A stretch of DNA of 64,000 bases, taken from positions 23,795 to 87,794 of the forward strand of contig CAOKIL010000002.1 in NCBI GenBank assembly GCA_948468535.1. Reading direction: 5' to 3'. Origin of the DNA: an uncultured Eubacteriales bacterium (GTDB taxonomy: Bacteria > Bacillota > Clostridia > Monoglobales > Monoglobaceae). This document shows, one piece after another, positions 44,405 to 54,921 of the stretch; within the stretch, counting starts at the first letter, position 1, and every line of letters begins with the position of its first letter. The notes below the pieces were generated by a model. That model was not told the DNA's origin. It ran no database searches and saw nothing but the letters and a program-made list of their open reading frames with translations. Made by a program: the position numbers and the translations under genes.

Positions 44405-45151
44405 ATGCGTAGTACGATAGATATATTAGGTGTAAAGATAGATAAAATTTCGGCAGGATATGCGCTCAGAAAGGCAGAGCAAATGGTTCGGACTCCGGGG
44501 GTTTCAACTATTTTCACTCCGAATCCCGAAATTGTTATGGCGGCTTATGAGGAACCTGAGTTTAAAGAGATTTTAAATTCGGCGGATATGTGTACACCTG
44601 ACGGTATCGGCGTAGTATATGCGGCAAAGATTATTGGCACCCCGGTGCCTGAGCGCGTTGCAGGCTTTGATTTGGTATGCGGTCTTTTGGATAGTCTGCG
44701 CAAGACCGGAGAAGGTGTTTTCCTGTTTGGAGCTAAGCCCGGTGTCGCTGAGGCGGCAAGAGATAAACTCTGCGAAAAATATACAGGTCTTAATATCGCG
44801 GGAACTCACAACGGTTATTTCTCAGATGAGGATAACGATAAAATTATAAAAGAAATCAACGAATCAGGAGCAAAACTGCTTCTTGTATGTCTTGGGGCTC
44901 CAAAGCAGGAAAAATGGATTTATACAAACAAGGATAAGCTTGAAAACGTAACTCTTTGCATGGGTGTCGGCGGAGCATTAGATGTTTTTGCCGGAGTTGC
45001 AAAGCGTGCGCCTGAGATTTTTATAAAATGTAATCTTGAATGGTTTTACAGATTCTGTAAAAATCCGAGTCGTCTCGGCAGATTTGCGGCGCTGCCGAAG
45101 TTTATGCTGACGGTTTGCAAAAACGAAAAGAATAAAAGGAGTTTTTCTTAA
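44405..45151 (+). CDS. WecB/TagA/CpsF-family glycosyltransferase
   Basis: GT26-family enzyme that transfers N-acetylmannosamine or a related sugar to a lipid-linked acceptor in wall teichoic acid or capsule-type polymers. 248 residues: FTPNPEIVMAAYEEPEFKEILNSADMCTPDGIGVVYAAKIIG near residue 38, then ERVAGFDLV, FLFGAKPGVAE and LLVCLGAPKQEKWIY near 159; FIKCNLEWFYRFCKNPSR at the end. A possible promoter TTGCAT-N17-TAAAAT precedes it. First gene of a cluster; the next gene starts in its stop codon. Confidence 0.93.
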   Translation: MRSTIDILGVKIDKISAGYALRKAEQMVRTPGVSTIFTPNPEIVMAAYEEPEFKEILNSADMCTPDGIGVVYAAKIIGTPVPERVAGFDLVCGLLDSLRKTGEGVFLFGAKPGVAEAARDKLCEKYTGLNIAGTHNGYFSDEDNDKIIKEINESGAKLLLVCLGAPKQEKWIYTNKDKLENVTLCMGVGGALDVFAGVAKRAPEIFIKCNLEWFYRFCKNPSRLGRFAALPKFMLTVCKNEKNKRSFS

Positions 45152-45693
45152 TGTTATATTTATTTTTAGCTGACGGATTTGAAGAAGTCGAAGCAGTCGC
45201 TACTATTGATGTTATACGCCGTGCAGGTTTGAAAGTTTGTACAGTTGGTGTAACGGGCGATATTGTGTGCGGTACGCATGAAATTGAAGTAAAAGCGGAT
45301 TGTATGGAAGTCGACTATAATGATATTGAAGGTGTGATTCTGCCGGGCGGTATGCCGGGAACTTTGAATCTGCAAAAAAGTGAAATGGTAAATGATGCAC
45401 TGAGATTTTGCAGAGACAACAACAGACTTATGGCGGCAATATGCGCTGCACCTATGGTTCTTGGCGAACTCGGTTATCTTGACGGACATGATGCTGTGTG
45501 CTTTCCGGGATTTGAGGACAGTCTTGCTGAATCCAACATCAAGTCTGACGGTGTGGTAGTAGACGATAATTATATCACCGCTAAGGGCGCTGGTTTTGCG
45601 CTTGAATTCGGAGCAGCTATAGTTGATTATATCGCTCCTGCGGTTCCGTCTAAAGGAGTAAACGTACTTAAAAAGATGCAGTTTAATATTTAG
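45151..45693 (+). CDS. DJ-1/PfpI-family protein
   Basis: 180 residues with the DJ-1 layout: LFLADGFEEVEAVATIDVIRRAGL at the N-terminus, VILPGGMPGTLNL near residue 64 and the nucleophile elbow MAAICAAPMVLGE with the conserved Cys near residue 99. Members have been proposed as glyoxalase III or deglycase; close clostridial relatives are often called 4-methyl-5(beta-hydroxyethyl)-thiazole monophosphate biosynthesis proteins without proof. Its ATG overlaps the stop of the upstream gene (TAATG), so translation is coupled. Confidence 0.92.
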   Translation: MLYLFLADGFEEVEAVATIDVIRRAGLKVCTVGVTGDIVCGTHEIEVKADCMEVDYNDIEGVILPGGMPGTLNLQKSEMVNDALRFCRDNNRLMAAICAAPMVLGELGYLDGHDAVCFPGFEDSLAESNIKSDGVVVDDNYITAKGAGFALEFGAAIVDYIAPAVPSKGVNVLKKMQFNI

Positions 45694-45696
45694 GAT

Positions 45697-46284
45697 ATGA
45701 ATAATAAGTCGAAACAGCGTCAGTATCTAAAACAGCTCAGAAACAGTATAGATGTTGATGTTAGAAGAAATAAGAGCTTAAATATTGCAGAAAAATTGAT
45801 TAGTTCTGAAGAATACAAATCAGCCGATACTGTTATGACATACATGTCATTTGGCAGTGAGGTTGAGACTGATGTTATCTTTAAAAGTATATTGTGCAGT
45901 AAGAAGCGTTTGGCAGTACCGTTATGCAATCCAAAAGACGGTACAATGCAGGGATATTATATCTGCGGCAAATCTTGTTTGGAGTTAGGGAACTATGGTA
46001 TATACGAGCCAAATCGTGATATGATTTCAAACGGTGAGTTAATCGCAGTCAATAAGAGTGAGATTGATTTGATTATTGTGCCGGGTCTCGGTTTTGATAA
46101 AGAAGGTTACAGAATAGGTTACGGAAAGGGATACTATGACAGGTATCTTGATGGATTTGACGGCATAACAGTTGGGCTGTGTTTCAGTGAATGTATGCTT
46201 GACTGTATATTCCGTGATAAGTATGATAAAAAGATTGACATGATAATAAATGACAGAGAAGAATATAAGACAGATAAAGAATAG
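45697..46284 (+). CDS. 5-formyltetrahydrofolate cyclo-ligase
   Basis: Converts 5-formyl-THF to 5,10-methenyl-THF with ATP, returning a storage folate to one-carbon metabolism. 195 residues. N-terminal KSKQRQYLKQLRNSID (the basic ATP site) and the family signature IIVPGLGFDKEGYRIGYGKGYYDRYL near residue 127. Starts 3 bases after the DJ-1 stop with a weak ribosome site (TTTAGGAT), again implying coupling. Related in metabolism to fhs at 53024. Confidence 0.94.
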   Translation: MNNKSKQRQYLKQLRNSIDVDVRRNKSLNIAEKLISSEEYKSADTVMTYMSFGSEVETDVIFKSILCSKKRLAVPLCNPKDGTMQGYYICGKSCLELGNYGIYEPNRDMISNGELIAVNKSEIDLIIVPGLGFDKEGYRIGYGKGYYDRYLDGFDGITVGLCFSECMLDCIFRDKYDKKIDMIINDREEYKTDKE

Positions 46285-46329
46285 CAGGTATAATTTGCTG
46301 ATTTACATAAGATACGAAGGGTGATGAAT

Positions 46330-47466
46330 ATGGAAAAAGAAAGAAAAACTATTGAAGAACTTGAAGCGGCAAGAGCTGTTCGCGAAGCACAAAAGACGAT
46401 TGTGAAAAAGAAAAGAAAGCATGTAAAGAGGCTAATTGCTTTGTGTGCCGCAATTGCTGTTGTTATTGTTGCTATTGGATTTATGGGACGAATTGTATAT
46501 CGTGAGATAAACGGTCTTGGCGGAAATGAGAAGAATTATGTAATAGATGTGCCTGCCGGAGCAGGAGCCGCAAAAGTTGCAAGTCTGCTTGCCAACAGAG
46601 GGATTATAAAATACCCCGCTTTATTCAAAGTATATGCAGGCGATAAATATATGTTTCAGCAGGGCAGACATTCAGTCAATTCGTCAATGACATACAGTCA
46701 ACTTCTGTCTATATTCGGAAGCTATGCCGAAGGCGGTGTTGGCGACCAGGTTCAGATTGTTATTCCTGAGGGATATGAGATGAATCAGATTGCGGATGTT
46801 TTGGCACAAAACGGTCTGGTTGATAAAGACGAGTTTATGGATGAGGCAGAAAACGGAACATTCGATTATGACTTTGTAAGCGATATACACAGAAATGAAA
46901 ACAGACTTGAAGGCTATTTGTATCCGGCAACGTATCAGATATTTCCGGGGACTTCAGCGCACGATATTATTGCAATGATGCTTAATGCTTTCAGAGAAAA
47001 CGTAATGCCTGTGTACAATGCAAGCGGAAGCACGGATTCTGTAGATTATATCATAACTCTGGCATCTGTTATAGAACGTGAGGCAGCAAATGATGACGAG
47101 AAAAAAACCGTGTCGTCTGTGTTCAACAATCGTTTGTATGAAGGAAGAAAATTAGAATCATGTGCAACTGTACAGTATATTCTGCATGAGAGAAAAACTG
47201 TGCTCAGCGAAGAAGATACAGAGATTGATTCACCGTATAATACATACAGGAATAAAGGCTTGCCGGTAGGTCCGATTGCCTCGCCGGGTTTGGCATCAAT
47301 TAGGGCAGCATTGAAGCCGGCAGATACTGATTATTTTTATTTTGTTGCCGATCCGAGCGGTTCGAGAAACTATTTCTCAAGAACATTTGCGGAGCATGAA
47401 GAAAAGATAGAAAAGTTAAACAACGGCGAGCAGGTGTTAGATAGCGAACCGAAGCCGGCGGAATAG
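46330..47466 (+). CDS. mltG: endolytic transglycosylase MltG
   Basis: Cleaves nascent glycan strands and so sets their length. 378 residues from the ATG at 46330 (AAGGGTGATGAAT upstream; ATGs at 46324 and 46321 lie in the ribosome site). A basic cytoplasmic tail, one membrane helix (about 34-56), a LysM-like subdomain (YVIDVPAGAGAAKVASLLANRGII) and the YceG domain. The catalytic Glu is in LASVIEREAANDDEKKTVSSVFNNRL near residue 250, and PVGPIASPGLASIRAAL near 317. Confidence 0.96.
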   Translation: MEKERKTIEELEAARAVREAQKTIVKKKRKHVKRLIALCAAIAVVIVAIGFMGRIVYREINGLGGNEKNYVIDVPAGAGAAKVASLLANRGIIKYPALFKVYAGDKYMFQQGRHSVNSSMTYSQLLSIFGSYAEGGVGDQVQIVIPEGYEMNQIADVLAQNGLVDKDEFMDEAENGTFDYDFVSDIHRNENRLEGYLYPATYQIFPGTSAHDIIAMMLNAFRENVMPVYNASGSTDSVDYIITLASVIEREAANDDEKKTVSSVFNNRLYEGRKLESCATVQYILHERKTVLSEEDTEIDSPYNTYRNKGLPVGPIASPGLASIRAALKPADTDYFYFVADPSGSRNYFSRTFAEHEEKIEKLNNGEQVLDSEPKPAE

Positions 47467-47505
47467 AAAGTTTTAGCCAAAATTCAGAAGATTAGGAAGA
47501 TTATT

Positions 47506-48165
47506 TTGATAGATGATAGTATAAACTACGAGTACATACTCAGGTATATACATGATGTATTGCCGAAACAAGAGGGCTTGCTTGCGGAGCTTGAGAAGTT
47601 TGCCAAAGAACATGAGGTTCCGATATCTCAGCCGGAGACAATCAAGATGCTTGAGGTTTTGATAAAGCTCGGCGGGCGAAAGAATATTCTTGAGGTCGGA
47701 AGCGCAATCGGTTATTCTGCTGTAAGAATGGCAATGGCAAATCCTGAGGCGGAAATACAAACAATCGAGATAAACCATGATGTGGCAGAGTACGCCAAAC
47801 GTACTTTTAAGAGAGCCGGTCTGTCGGACAGAATCCGTTTGACGGAAGGCGATGCCAATGTTGTTTTGCCGCAGTTTGCGGCAGACGAGATGAAGTTTGA
47901 TATGATTTTTGTTGATGCGGCAAAAGCACAGTATTTGAATTTTTTTGAGCCGTGCATGAATATGCTTGTATGCGGAGGTTTGCTTGTTTCAGACAATATT
48001 TTATATAAGGGTATGACTGCAACGGATGAGCTTGTGCTTCACCGAAAGCGTACGATTGTTAAAAGACTGCGTGGGTATATAGATATGCTGTGCAGTCATC
48101 CTCAGCTTGACACGGCTGTCTTGCCGGTCGGAGACGGGGTTGCTTTGAGTTACAGGAGCGTTTAA
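47506..48165 (+). CDS. O-methyltransferase, TrmR/YrrM-like
   Basis: 219 residues, SAM-dependent class I fold: ILEVGSAIGYSAVRMAM (SAM loop near residue 64), IQTIEINHDVAEYAK, DMIFVDAAKAQYLNFFEPC (metal/catalytic Asp near 140) and LVSDNILYKG near 160. In B. subtilis the mltG homologue yrrL is followed by yrrM/trmR, which methylates 5-hydroxyuridine in tRNA wobble positions. The same order here supports that role, but the downstream trhP genes are absent. The start is TTG at 47506 with AGGAAGA upstream. Confidence 0.85.
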   Translation: MIDDSINYEYILRYIHDVLPKQEGLLAELEKFAKEHEVPISQPETIKMLEVLIKLGGRKNILEVGSAIGYSAVRMAMANPEAEIQTIEINHDVAEYAKRTFKRAGLSDRIRLTEGDANVVLPQFAADEMKFDMIFVDAAKAQYLNFFEPCMNMLVCGGLLVSDNILYKGMTATDELVLHRKRTIVKRLRGYIDMLCSHPQLDTAVLPVGDGVALSYRSV

Positions 48166-48178
48166 AGGAGTTTTTGGA

Positions 48179-49294
48179 ATGTTGGAAAAAACAAAGGGAT
48201 TTCGTGAGATGGTCAGAAACATTGACTTTACATTGATTTTCCTTACAATTATTACAGCAGTTTTAGGAATAGTAGTGATTTCAAGCGCCGGAGGAGAAGG
48301 CTCTCTGCGGTTTGTTATCGTGCAGTCTGCTGCTTTGGTTCTCGGCATAGCAGGAATAATAATTATAAGTATTCTTGACTATGACTATTTGGCACGTCTG
48401 TCAAAGTTTATTTTTGCAGCCTGCATTGTACTTTTGATTATGGTTCTTATCCCCGGTGTCGGTACTGTTCAGAACGGAGCAAGAAGCTGGTTCAATTTGG
48501 GACCGGTCAGCTTCCAGCCCGCGGAACTTGTAAAGATAGGTTTTGTCATTACTTTTTCAAAGCACCTAAGCACGGTCGGAAGCGGTTTGAATAATCCAAA
48601 GGAGTTATGGAAGGTATTGCTGCATCCGTGTATCCTTTGTGTTCTTATGCTGATGCAGCCCGACTTTGGTACGGCTGTCGTGTTTATAATGATGACGGTT
48701 GCAATGCTGTTTATGGCAAAGCTCAACTGGAAGTACTTTGTCGGCGGAATTGCAGCAGTAGCTGCGTTCTGTCCGATTGCGTGGTTCTTTTTGTTGAAGG
48801 AGTATCAGAAGAACAGAATTATAAATTTGTTTAACCCCGAGAATGACCCGTCAGGAAGCGGATACCATGTTATTCAGTCAAAAATTGCTGTCGGCAGCGG
48901 CAAGCTGACCGGTATGGGATTGTATAACGGTTCAAGTAGATATAATAATCTTTTGCCTGAAAGACATACTGATTTTATCTATGCTGTTGTGTGTGAAGAA
49001 CTCGGCATGATAGGCGGTATTGCCGTTATACTTTTGCTGTCGGCGATTATAATCCGTTGCCTATATATAGGTGTGAATGCGCGCAACAGAGAGGGATTGT
49101 ATATTTGTACAGGTGTTGCGGCAATGCTTACGTTTCAGGCGTTTGAGAATATAGGTATGTGTTTAGGATTGTTCCCTGTCACAGGAATTACACTTCCGTT
49201 TTTCAGTTACGGCGGTTCATCGCTTGTCACTACAATGCTCGCGATAGGACTTGTGCTTAACGTCAGGTACAGGTACAAGAAGATAAACTTTTGA
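48179..49294 (+). CDS. rodA: rod-shape peptidoglycan glycosyltransferase RodA (SEDS family)
   Basis: 371 residues with about ten membrane helices. SEDS signatures: GARSWFNLGPVSFQPAELVKIGFVI near residue 100, SKIAVGSGKLTGMGLYNGSSRYNNLLPERHTDFIYAVVCEELG near 238 and the catalytic-region FPVTGITLPFFSYGGSSL near 339. Polymerises lipid II with a class B PBP in the elongasome. RodA rather than FtsW is suggested by the N-terminus, length and neighbours with wall functions (mltG). AAAGGAG lies 11 bases before the ATG. Confidence 0.93.
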   Translation: MLEKTKGFREMVRNIDFTLIFLTIITAVLGIVVISSAGGEGSLRFVIVQSAALVLGIAGIIIISILDYDYLARLSKFIFAACIVLLIMVLIPGVGTVQNGARSWFNLGPVSFQPAELVKIGFVITFSKHLSTVGSGLNNPKELWKVLLHPCILCVLMLMQPDFGTAVVFIMMTVAMLFMAKLNWKYFVGGIAAVAAFCPIAWFFLLKEYQKNRIINLFNPENDPSGSGYHVIQSKIAVGSGKLTGMGLYNGSSRYNNLLPERHTDFIYAVVCEELGMIGGIAVILLLSAIIIRCLYIGVNARNREGLYICTGVAAMLTFQAFENIGMCLGLFPVTGITLPFFSYGGSSLVTTMLAIGLVLNVRYRYKKINF

Positions 49295-49336
49295 CGAATA
49301 TTCGCTGATTTCCGTCAGCCTAAACAGGAGACAAAA

Positions 49337-50035
49337 ATGAATTTTAATATTAAAGAAAAAAACAAAAATAAAAAAATCAAAGGTGTTCTCTTTGATATGG
49401 ACGGAACCATGTTCGACACTGAAACTATGTCAATTTACGGCTGGGAGGTCACAGCAAAAAAGTACGGAATCACTATATCGCAGGATTTTATGATTGGCTG
49501 TATGGGTTTGGTTTCAAATGCGATACGAGATAAGTTCTATGACGAGTACGGCAGAAATTTTGCCTATGATAAGTTCCGCAGTGATAAAATAAAAGTAATG
49601 AAAGATATCATAATCAAAGACGGAGTTCCGCATAAAAAGGGATTGGTTGAAATCCTTAAATACTTAAACCAAAACGGTATAAAGTGTGCTGTTGCCACAT
49701 CAACTTCATATGACCGCGCAATGTTTAATATTGAGCGCAGCGGAGTGATTGAGTATTTTGATGAAATCATAAGCGGCGATATGGTTGAAAACGGCAAGCC
49801 TGCCCCGGATATTTACATATATGCCGCTCAAAAGCTTGGACTTACTACTGATGAATGTATGGTTCTTGAGGATTCAAAAAACGGTATACTCTCTGCAAAT
49901 GCTTCAGGTGCTGCCGCAGCAGTGCTTATTCCTGATATTATTCCGATAGATGATGTGATGATTGCTTCAGCGGATTATATGTGTGATGACTTGAATCAGG
50001 CAATTGAGTTAATAAAGACAATAAATAATAAATAA
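49337..50035 (+). CDS. HAD-family hydrolase, beta-phosphoglucomutase-like
   Basis: 232 residues. HAD motif I GVLFDMDGTMFDTE near residue 17, motif II CAVATSTS near 115, motif III Lys in GKPAPDIYIYAA and motif IV MVLEDSKNGILSANASG near 175; a helical cap between 30 and 90 places it in subfamily I (sugar phosphate phosphatase/phosphomutase). Substrate cannot be read. CAGGAG precedes the ATG; terminator follows. Confidence 0.92.
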   Translation: MNFNIKEKNKNKKIKGVLFDMDGTMFDTETMSIYGWEVTAKKYGITISQDFMIGCMGLVSNAIRDKFYDEYGRNFAYDKFRSDKIKVMKDIIIKDGVPHKKGLVEILKYLNQNGIKCAVATSTSYDRAMFNIERSGVIEYFDEIISGDMVENGKPAPDIYIYAAQKLGLTTDECMVLEDSKNGILSANASGAAAAVLIPDIIPIDDVMIASADYMCDDLNQAIELIKTINNK

Positions 50036-50054
50036 CAATAATTTTAAAAACAAA

Positions 50055-50086
50055 AAAGACCGTTTGGGGGAACGGTCTTTTTTAAT
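50055..50086 (+). terminator. terminator of the tagA-like to HAD cluster
   Basis: AAAGACCGTT/AACGGTCTTT with loop TGGGGG, followed by TTTT. Confidence 0.93.
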
Positions 50087-50240
50087 TAAAAGGGAGGGAG
50101 TTATGTTTAAACTTTGTAACAATTCCCTGTTACATTACTAATTATATCACTCTTTTATGCTTTAGGGTGAATAATCTGTAAAGAAAAGATTAATTAATTG
50201 TGAATAAAATCACAAAGTTTGTCGATTATTGTATTAAAAA

Positions 50241-51020
50241 TTATACAGCCTCACCGGTCTGAATTGTAATAACAGTTATGTTATTTGTACCTGCTTCAAA
50301 CAAAAATGTCTGCATAATCAAATCAGAGTCGTTTTCAGGCTTTGTTTCATTAGTATAACTCTGACCGATATATGTGTAGTTGTCGTTGTCTTTTGAATAG
50401 TATCTGATTGCTCTTGTTGCGCCGTTCATTGCGTCTGAGCTGTTTGAATCAGCACTGTCGGTACCCTCAAAGTATTCATCGCCGTATACGCTTTTGAACT
50501 CGTCAAGAGAAGATGAGAGCTTTATACCTCTTGGGCTTACAAATCTTTGTGGATTGTCATTTTGTTCCATATTTCCCATTGCAACGATGAGTTTTACCGC
50601 TTTCATGTTGTTGTCGTACTGAATAACAATACTGTTATATACGCGATATTCAACATCAATTATTCTCGGCTGACCAATGAGACTTTCAATCTCATCTGCG
50701 CTCATGCCTATCTTAATCAATGCGCCGCTTTCGGTATCAACAAATCCTAAGTCCTCGTTCTCAAAGCTATAGCGTTCTTCATCTGCTCTTTCTTCAAGAG
50801 CAACTGTTACACCGCCTTCTGCATTTTCTGAGATGTTTGTGCTGCTTGCTTTGAATTTTGACGGTACTTCTTTAGGAATATAAGATGTTGCATCAGGGTC
50901 AGCTACACCCTGCTGTGTTGTTATGTCATCTGAATTTGCTGCTTTATTTCCGCAAGAAGCAAATACGCCTACTGCGAGAACAGCGGAGAGTGTAACACAT
51001 AATACTTTTTTCATGTTCAT
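50241..51020 (-). CDS. lipoprotein of unknown function
   Basis: 259 residues with a lipoprotein signal (MNMKKVLCVTLSAVLAVGVFASC; lipobox VFAS-C near residue 23), so lipid-anchored outside the membrane. An acidic linker is followed by a domain beginning IKIGMSADEIESLIGQPRII, which looks like the SmpA/OmlA (BamE-like) beta-lactamase-inhibitor fold, then a longer repeat-like segment (VSPRGIKLSSSLDEFKSVYGDEYF) of the same type. AAGGAG lies 10 bases before the ATG. Role unknown. Confidence 0.85.
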   Translation of the reverse strand: MNMKKVLCVTLSAVLAVGVFASCGNKAANSDDITTQQGVADPDATSYIPKEVPSKFKASSTNISENAEGGVTVALEERADEERYSFENEDLGFVDTESGALIKIGMSADEIESLIGQPRIIDVEYRVYNSIVIQYDNNMKAVKLIVAMGNMEQNDNPQRFVSPRGIKLSSSLDEFKSVYGDEYFEGTDSADSNSSDAMNGATRAIRYYSKDNDNYTYIGQSYTNETKPENDSDLIMQTFLFEAGTNNITVITIQTGEAV

Positions 51021-51129
51021 AGTTTTAAATCTCCTTTGTAAAAGTTTATGAGATAAGTTTAACTCATATTATAATACAATTTTTCAAATAATTTGTGGCT
51101 TATTTTTTAACAAATTATAACTTTTGTGT

Positions 51130-53004
51130 TTATTTTTTAAGATAAATCATCAAAACTGCAATATCGGCAGGATTAACACCTGATATGCGTGAAGCTTGTC
51201 CGAGTGATGCCGGTCGTATATGACTGAGCTTTTGGCGCGCCTCCAGCCGCAGCCCGTCAATTTCATCATAATTTATATCATCGGGTAGTTTTTTTTGCTC
51301 AAGTTTTTTAAACTGTTCCGCCTGTTTTATCTGACGGTCAATATATCCTGCGTATTTGATACTGATTTCTACTTGTTCGCATACATCGCGAGGTAAGTTC
51401 TCAGGTCGGGTTTTGTCAATTGTACGCATAGAGTCATATGTTACCTGCGGACGTTTTAAAAGCTCTGACGCCTTGATGCCTGTGCTTATCGGCTGACTGC
51501 CGACAGAACTTAGATATTCAATTACCTCTTTAGACGGCGGAAATACGATACTGTTTAATCGTTTTGTTTCCTCCTCAATCATTCGGCGTTTTGTAAGGAA
51601 TTTGGAATATCTGTCTGATGATATAAGCCCTATTTCATAGCCATATGGAGTAAGTCTCAAGTCGGCATTATCCTGTCTAAGCAGCAAGCGGTATTCACTC
51701 CTTGATGTCATCATTCGGTATGGTTCGTTTGTACCTTTTGTGACTAAGTCGTCAATCAAGGCTCCGATATACGCTTCTGACCTGTCTAAAATCAAAGGCG
51801 GCTCGCCTTTAAGTTTAAGCGCGGCGTTTATTCCAGCAATAAGCCCCTGGGCGGCGGCTTCCTCATAGCCTGAGGTTCCGTTAAACTGTCCTGCACCGTA
51901 CAGACCGCCGATTTTTTTAAATTCAAGCGTCGGGTATAGCTGCAAAGGGTCAGCACAGTCATACTCAATCGCATATGCGTTCCGCATGACCTGAGCATGA
52001 CGGAATCCCGGCAGAGAATGCAGCATATCAATTTGTACATCTTCAGGCATACTGCTTGAAAATCCCTGAAGGTATACTTCTTCAGTATCCAGCCCCATCG
52101 GCTCAACAAAAAGCTGATGGCGGTTTTTGTCTGCAAATCTGACTACTTTGTCTTCAATGGACGGACAGTATCTTGGTCCGATACCTGTTATCCCTCCTCC
52201 GCCGTACAAAGGCGAACGGTCAAGGTTGTCAGTTATGATTTTATGTGTTTCAGGATTTGTATATGTTATGTGGCATGACACTTGATTCATCAGTCCGTCA
52301 GGATTGGTCTCAAATGAAAACGGAGTTATATCCTCGTCACCGGGCTGTTCTTCAAGTTCATCGAAATCAATGCTTCTGCTGTTGATACGCGGCGGAGTTC
52401 CTGTTTTGAACCGTCTCAGTTCAACCCCGATATCACGCAGCTTTTGAGATAACTCGGTTGCAGGGAATACGCCATCAGGTCCGCTTTCCTGCGAAAATTC
52501 ACCTATGATTATTCTTGATTTTAGGTATGTACCTGTAGATATGATAACGGCTTTACATAAGTATTCTGCGCCTGTCCGAGTAATGACCGACTTAACGCAC
52601 TTGTCAGTGTCAACAGTGACCTCAACAATTTCGCCCTGACGCACGTCAAGCCGCGGCTGAAGTTCCAGACGGTGCTTCATTTCTGCCTGATACGATTTTC
52701 GGTCAATTTGAGCTCTGAGCGAATGTACCGCAGGACCTTTGCCGCGGTTTAACATTCTGGATTGTATAAAAGTTTTATCCGCGGCTTTTCCCATTTCTCC
52801 GCCAAGTGCGTCTATTTCACGTACAAGGTGTCCTTTGGCTGTTCCGCCTATGCTCGGATTGCATGGCAAATTAGCGACTGCATCCAGACTTATAGAAAAT
52901 ATACATGTCTTCATGCCGAGTCTTGACGCGGCAAAAGCCGCTTCAATACCGGCATGACCGCCGCCGACTACAACGACGTCATATGTATCATTTGAAATAA
53001 ACAA
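51130..53004 (-). CDS. mnmG: tRNA uridine 5-carboxymethylaminomethyl modification enzyme MnmG
   Basis: With MnmE it installs cmnm5 at wobble U34 of several tRNAs. 624 residues: FAD-binding [21 protein letters not shown] near residue 10, [26 protein letters not shown] near 49, [11 protein letters not shown] near 280, [26 protein letters not shown] near 372 and the C-terminal GAD/HTH-like MnmE-binding region. The start is TTG at 53004 with AGGAG 11 bases upstream. The gene follows fhs on the same strand after 19 bases; MnmG uses methylene-THF, giving a metabolic link. Confidence 0.97.
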   Translation of the reverse strand: MFISNDTYDVVVVGGGHAGIEAAFAASRLGMKTCIFSISLDAVANLPCNPSIGGTAKGHLVREIDALGGEMGKAADKTFIQSRMLNRGKGPAVHSLRAQIDRKSYQAEMKHRLELQPRLDVRQGEIVEVTVDTDKCVKSVITRTGAEYLCKAVIISTGTYLKSRIIIGEFSQESGPDGVFPATELSQKLRDIGVELRRFKTGTPPRINSRSIDFDELEEQPGDEDITPFSFETNPDGLMNQVSCHITYTNPETHKIITDNLDRSPLYGGGGITGIGPRYCPSIEDKVVRFADKNRHQLFVEPMGLDTEEVYLQGFSSSMPEDVQIDMLHSLPGFRHAQVMRNAYAIEYDCADPLQLYPTLEFKKIGGLYGAGQFNGTSGYEEAAAQGLIAGINAALKLKGEPPLILDRSEAYIGALIDDLVTKGTNEPYRMMTSRSEYRLLLRQDNADLRLTPYGYEIGLISSDRYSKFLTKRRMIEEETKRLNSIVFPPSKEVIEYLSSVGSQPISTGIKASELLKRPQVTYDSMRTIDKTRPENLPRDVCEQVEISIKYAGYIDRQIKQAEQFKKLEQKKLPDDINYDEIDGLRLEARQKLSHIRPASLGQASRISGVNPADIAVLMIYLKK

Positions 53005-53023
53005 GTTAAATTCAACTCCTGTT

Positions 53024-54697
53024 TTAGAACAACCCGTGGATTGTTCCGTCTTTGTCTATACTCATGTTATTTGCGGCAGGAACTTTCGGCAGTCCGGGCA
53101 TTGTAACGACGGCTCCTGTCATTACAACAATAAATCCTGCACCGCTTGATATATTAACTTCGCGTATTGTTATACTAAAGTTTTTGGGTCTGCCCAAAAT
53201 ATGCGGGTCGTCAGTCAGCGAATACTGAGTTTTTGCCATACATATCGGCAGCTTGCCAAATCCGAGTTTGGTCAGGTTTACGATTTGCTTATTTGCAGCA
53301 GATGTATAATTTACGCTGTCGGCTCCGTAGATTTCGTGAGCTATAGTTTCTATTTTTTCTTTTATCGGAAGTCTCTCGTCATAAATCGGCTTAAACTCTG
53401 ACGGCTCATTATTAATTGTCTCGACAACTTTTTCAGCCAAATCAATTCCGCCGTCGCCGCCCTTTTCAAATACTTCGCACATGGAGCATTTAACGCCCAT
53501 ACTCGCACAGTAGTCGCTGACGAACTCAAGCTCGGTATCAGTGTCAGTTGTAAAGCGATTGATTGCAACCACGACTGGTACTCCGTACTTGTGCATGTTT
53601 TCTATATGTTTTCCGAGGTTTTCTATTCCTTCACGCAGCGCGTCCATGTTCTCGTTTTTCAGTTCGTCTGCTCTTAGATGTCCGCTGTTATATTTCAGTG
53701 CCTTAACAGTGGCAACAAGTACGACACATGCAGGCTCTAATCCCGCAAAGCGGCACTTTATATCAAAGAACTTTTCAGCGCCGAGGTCACTGCCGAAACC
53801 TGCTTCAGTGATGCAGTAATCGGCAAGTTTAAGCCCTGTTTTTGTCGCTCTGATTGAGTTACAGCCATGTGCAATGTTTGCAAACGGACCGCCGTGCATC
53901 AGACAAGGCGTGTTTTCAAGCGTCTGAACCAAGTTTGGTTTTATCGCATCACTCAGCAGAAGAGTCATCGCTCCGTCAACTTTCAGTTCTCTTGCATAAA
54001 CCGGGTCGCCGGACAGGTTATAACCGATAACGATTCTGCCTATGCGTTCACGTAAATCATCAATATCTTTAGCAAGGCAAAGGATAGCCATGATTTCGCT
54101 TGCAACAGTAATCTGAAATGAGTCCTCACGAGGAAATCCGTTTAGCTTTCCGCCAAGCCCTACTATGACATGGCGCAGTGCACGGTCGTTCATATCAAGG
54201 CAGCGCTTCCATGTGACGCGTCTGACATCAATTTCAAGTTCATTGCCTTGATGCACATGGTTATCTATTGCGGCAGACAGCAGGTTGTTTGCCGCAGTTA
54301 TAGCGTGCATATCACCGGTAAAATGCAGGTTAATATCCTCCATAGGAACCACTTGTGCATAGCCGCCGCCTGCTGCTCCGCCCTTTATTCCCATAACGGG
54401 GCCAAGTGACGGTTCGCGCAGTGCGATTATTGAGTTCTTATTAATCTTCGGCATTGCTTCACCGAGTCCCACTGTGACAGTAGTCTTGCCCTCGCCTGCC
54501 GGGGTCGGATTGATGGCAGTGACAAGGATAAGTTTTCCGTCAGGTCTGTCGTCAATGCTGTCAATAAAATTCTCGCTCAGTTTTGCCTTGTACTTGCCGT
54601 AATATTCAATATCATTTTCAGTCATACCGAGCTTTTCAGCAACTTCACGGATAGGAAGCATGCTTGCACCTTGAGCGATTTCAATATCGGTTTTCAT
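53024..54697 (-). CDS. fhs: formate--tetrahydrofolate ligase
   Basis: Activates formate with ATP to 10-formyl-THF, key in clostridial one-carbon metabolism and acetogenesis. 557 residues: ATP-binding [18 protein letters not shown] near residue 65, [25 protein letters not shown] near 108, [14 protein letters not shown] near 269 and [13 protein letters not shown] near 297. CGGAGG lies before the ATG. Nothing of the Wood-Ljungdahl pathway is adjacent, so acetogenesis cannot be claimed from this window. Confidence 0.98.
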   Translation of the reverse strand: MKTDIEIAQGASMLPIREVAEKLGMTENDIEYYGKYKAKLSENFIDSIDDRPDGKLILVTAINPTPAGEGKTTVTVGLGEAMPKINKNSIIALREPSLGPVMGIKGGAAGGGYAQVVPMEDINLHFTGDMHAITAANNLLSAAIDNHVHQGNELEIDVRRVTWKRCLDMNDRALRHVIVGLGGKLNGFPREDSFQITVASEIMAILCLAKDIDDLRERIGRIVIGYNLSGDPVYARELKVDGAMTLLLSDAIKPNLVQTLENTPCLMHGGPFANIAHGCNSIRATKTGLKLADYCITEAGFGSDLGAEKFFDIKCRFAGLEPACVVLVATVKALKYNSGHLRADELKNENMDALREGIENLGKHIENMHKYGVPVVVAINRFTTDTDTELEFVSDYCASMGVKCSMCEVFEKGGDGGIDLAEKVVETINNEPSEFKPIYDERLPIKEKIETIAHEIYGADSVNYTSAANKQIVNLTKLGFGKLPICMAKTQYSLTDDPHILGRPKNFSITIREVNISSGAGFIVVMTGAVVTMPGLPKVPAANNMSIDKDGTIHGLF

Positions 54698-54863
54698 AAA
54701 TATACCTCCGGTTTATTGTACTTAAATTAATTTTACGTTCCGGTCTGTGTACCGAAATATACTGAAATATCAATATATTCTGATACATTAAGTCTATGTT
54801 AAATCATATCACATATTAGATTCAAAGTAAATAATTTTTTAAAAATCTTTTAATCAGATTATC

Positions 54864-54890
54864 ACCAAAATTGGGATTTGACATAGTATA
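54864..54890 (+). promoter_or_regulatory. possible SigK-type sporulation promoter
   Basis: CATAGTATA (54882-54890) matches the SigK/SigE -10 form CATAnnnTA; AC at 54864-54865, 16 bases upstream, fits the SigK -35. A mother-cell promoter would suit Cys-rich coat-like peptides. Based on short motifs only; the overlapping TTGACATAGTATAC has no good SigA -10. Confidence 0.4.
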
Positions 54891-54921
54891 CAGTGAAAAC
54901 ACTTTAGGAGGTGCAAACAAA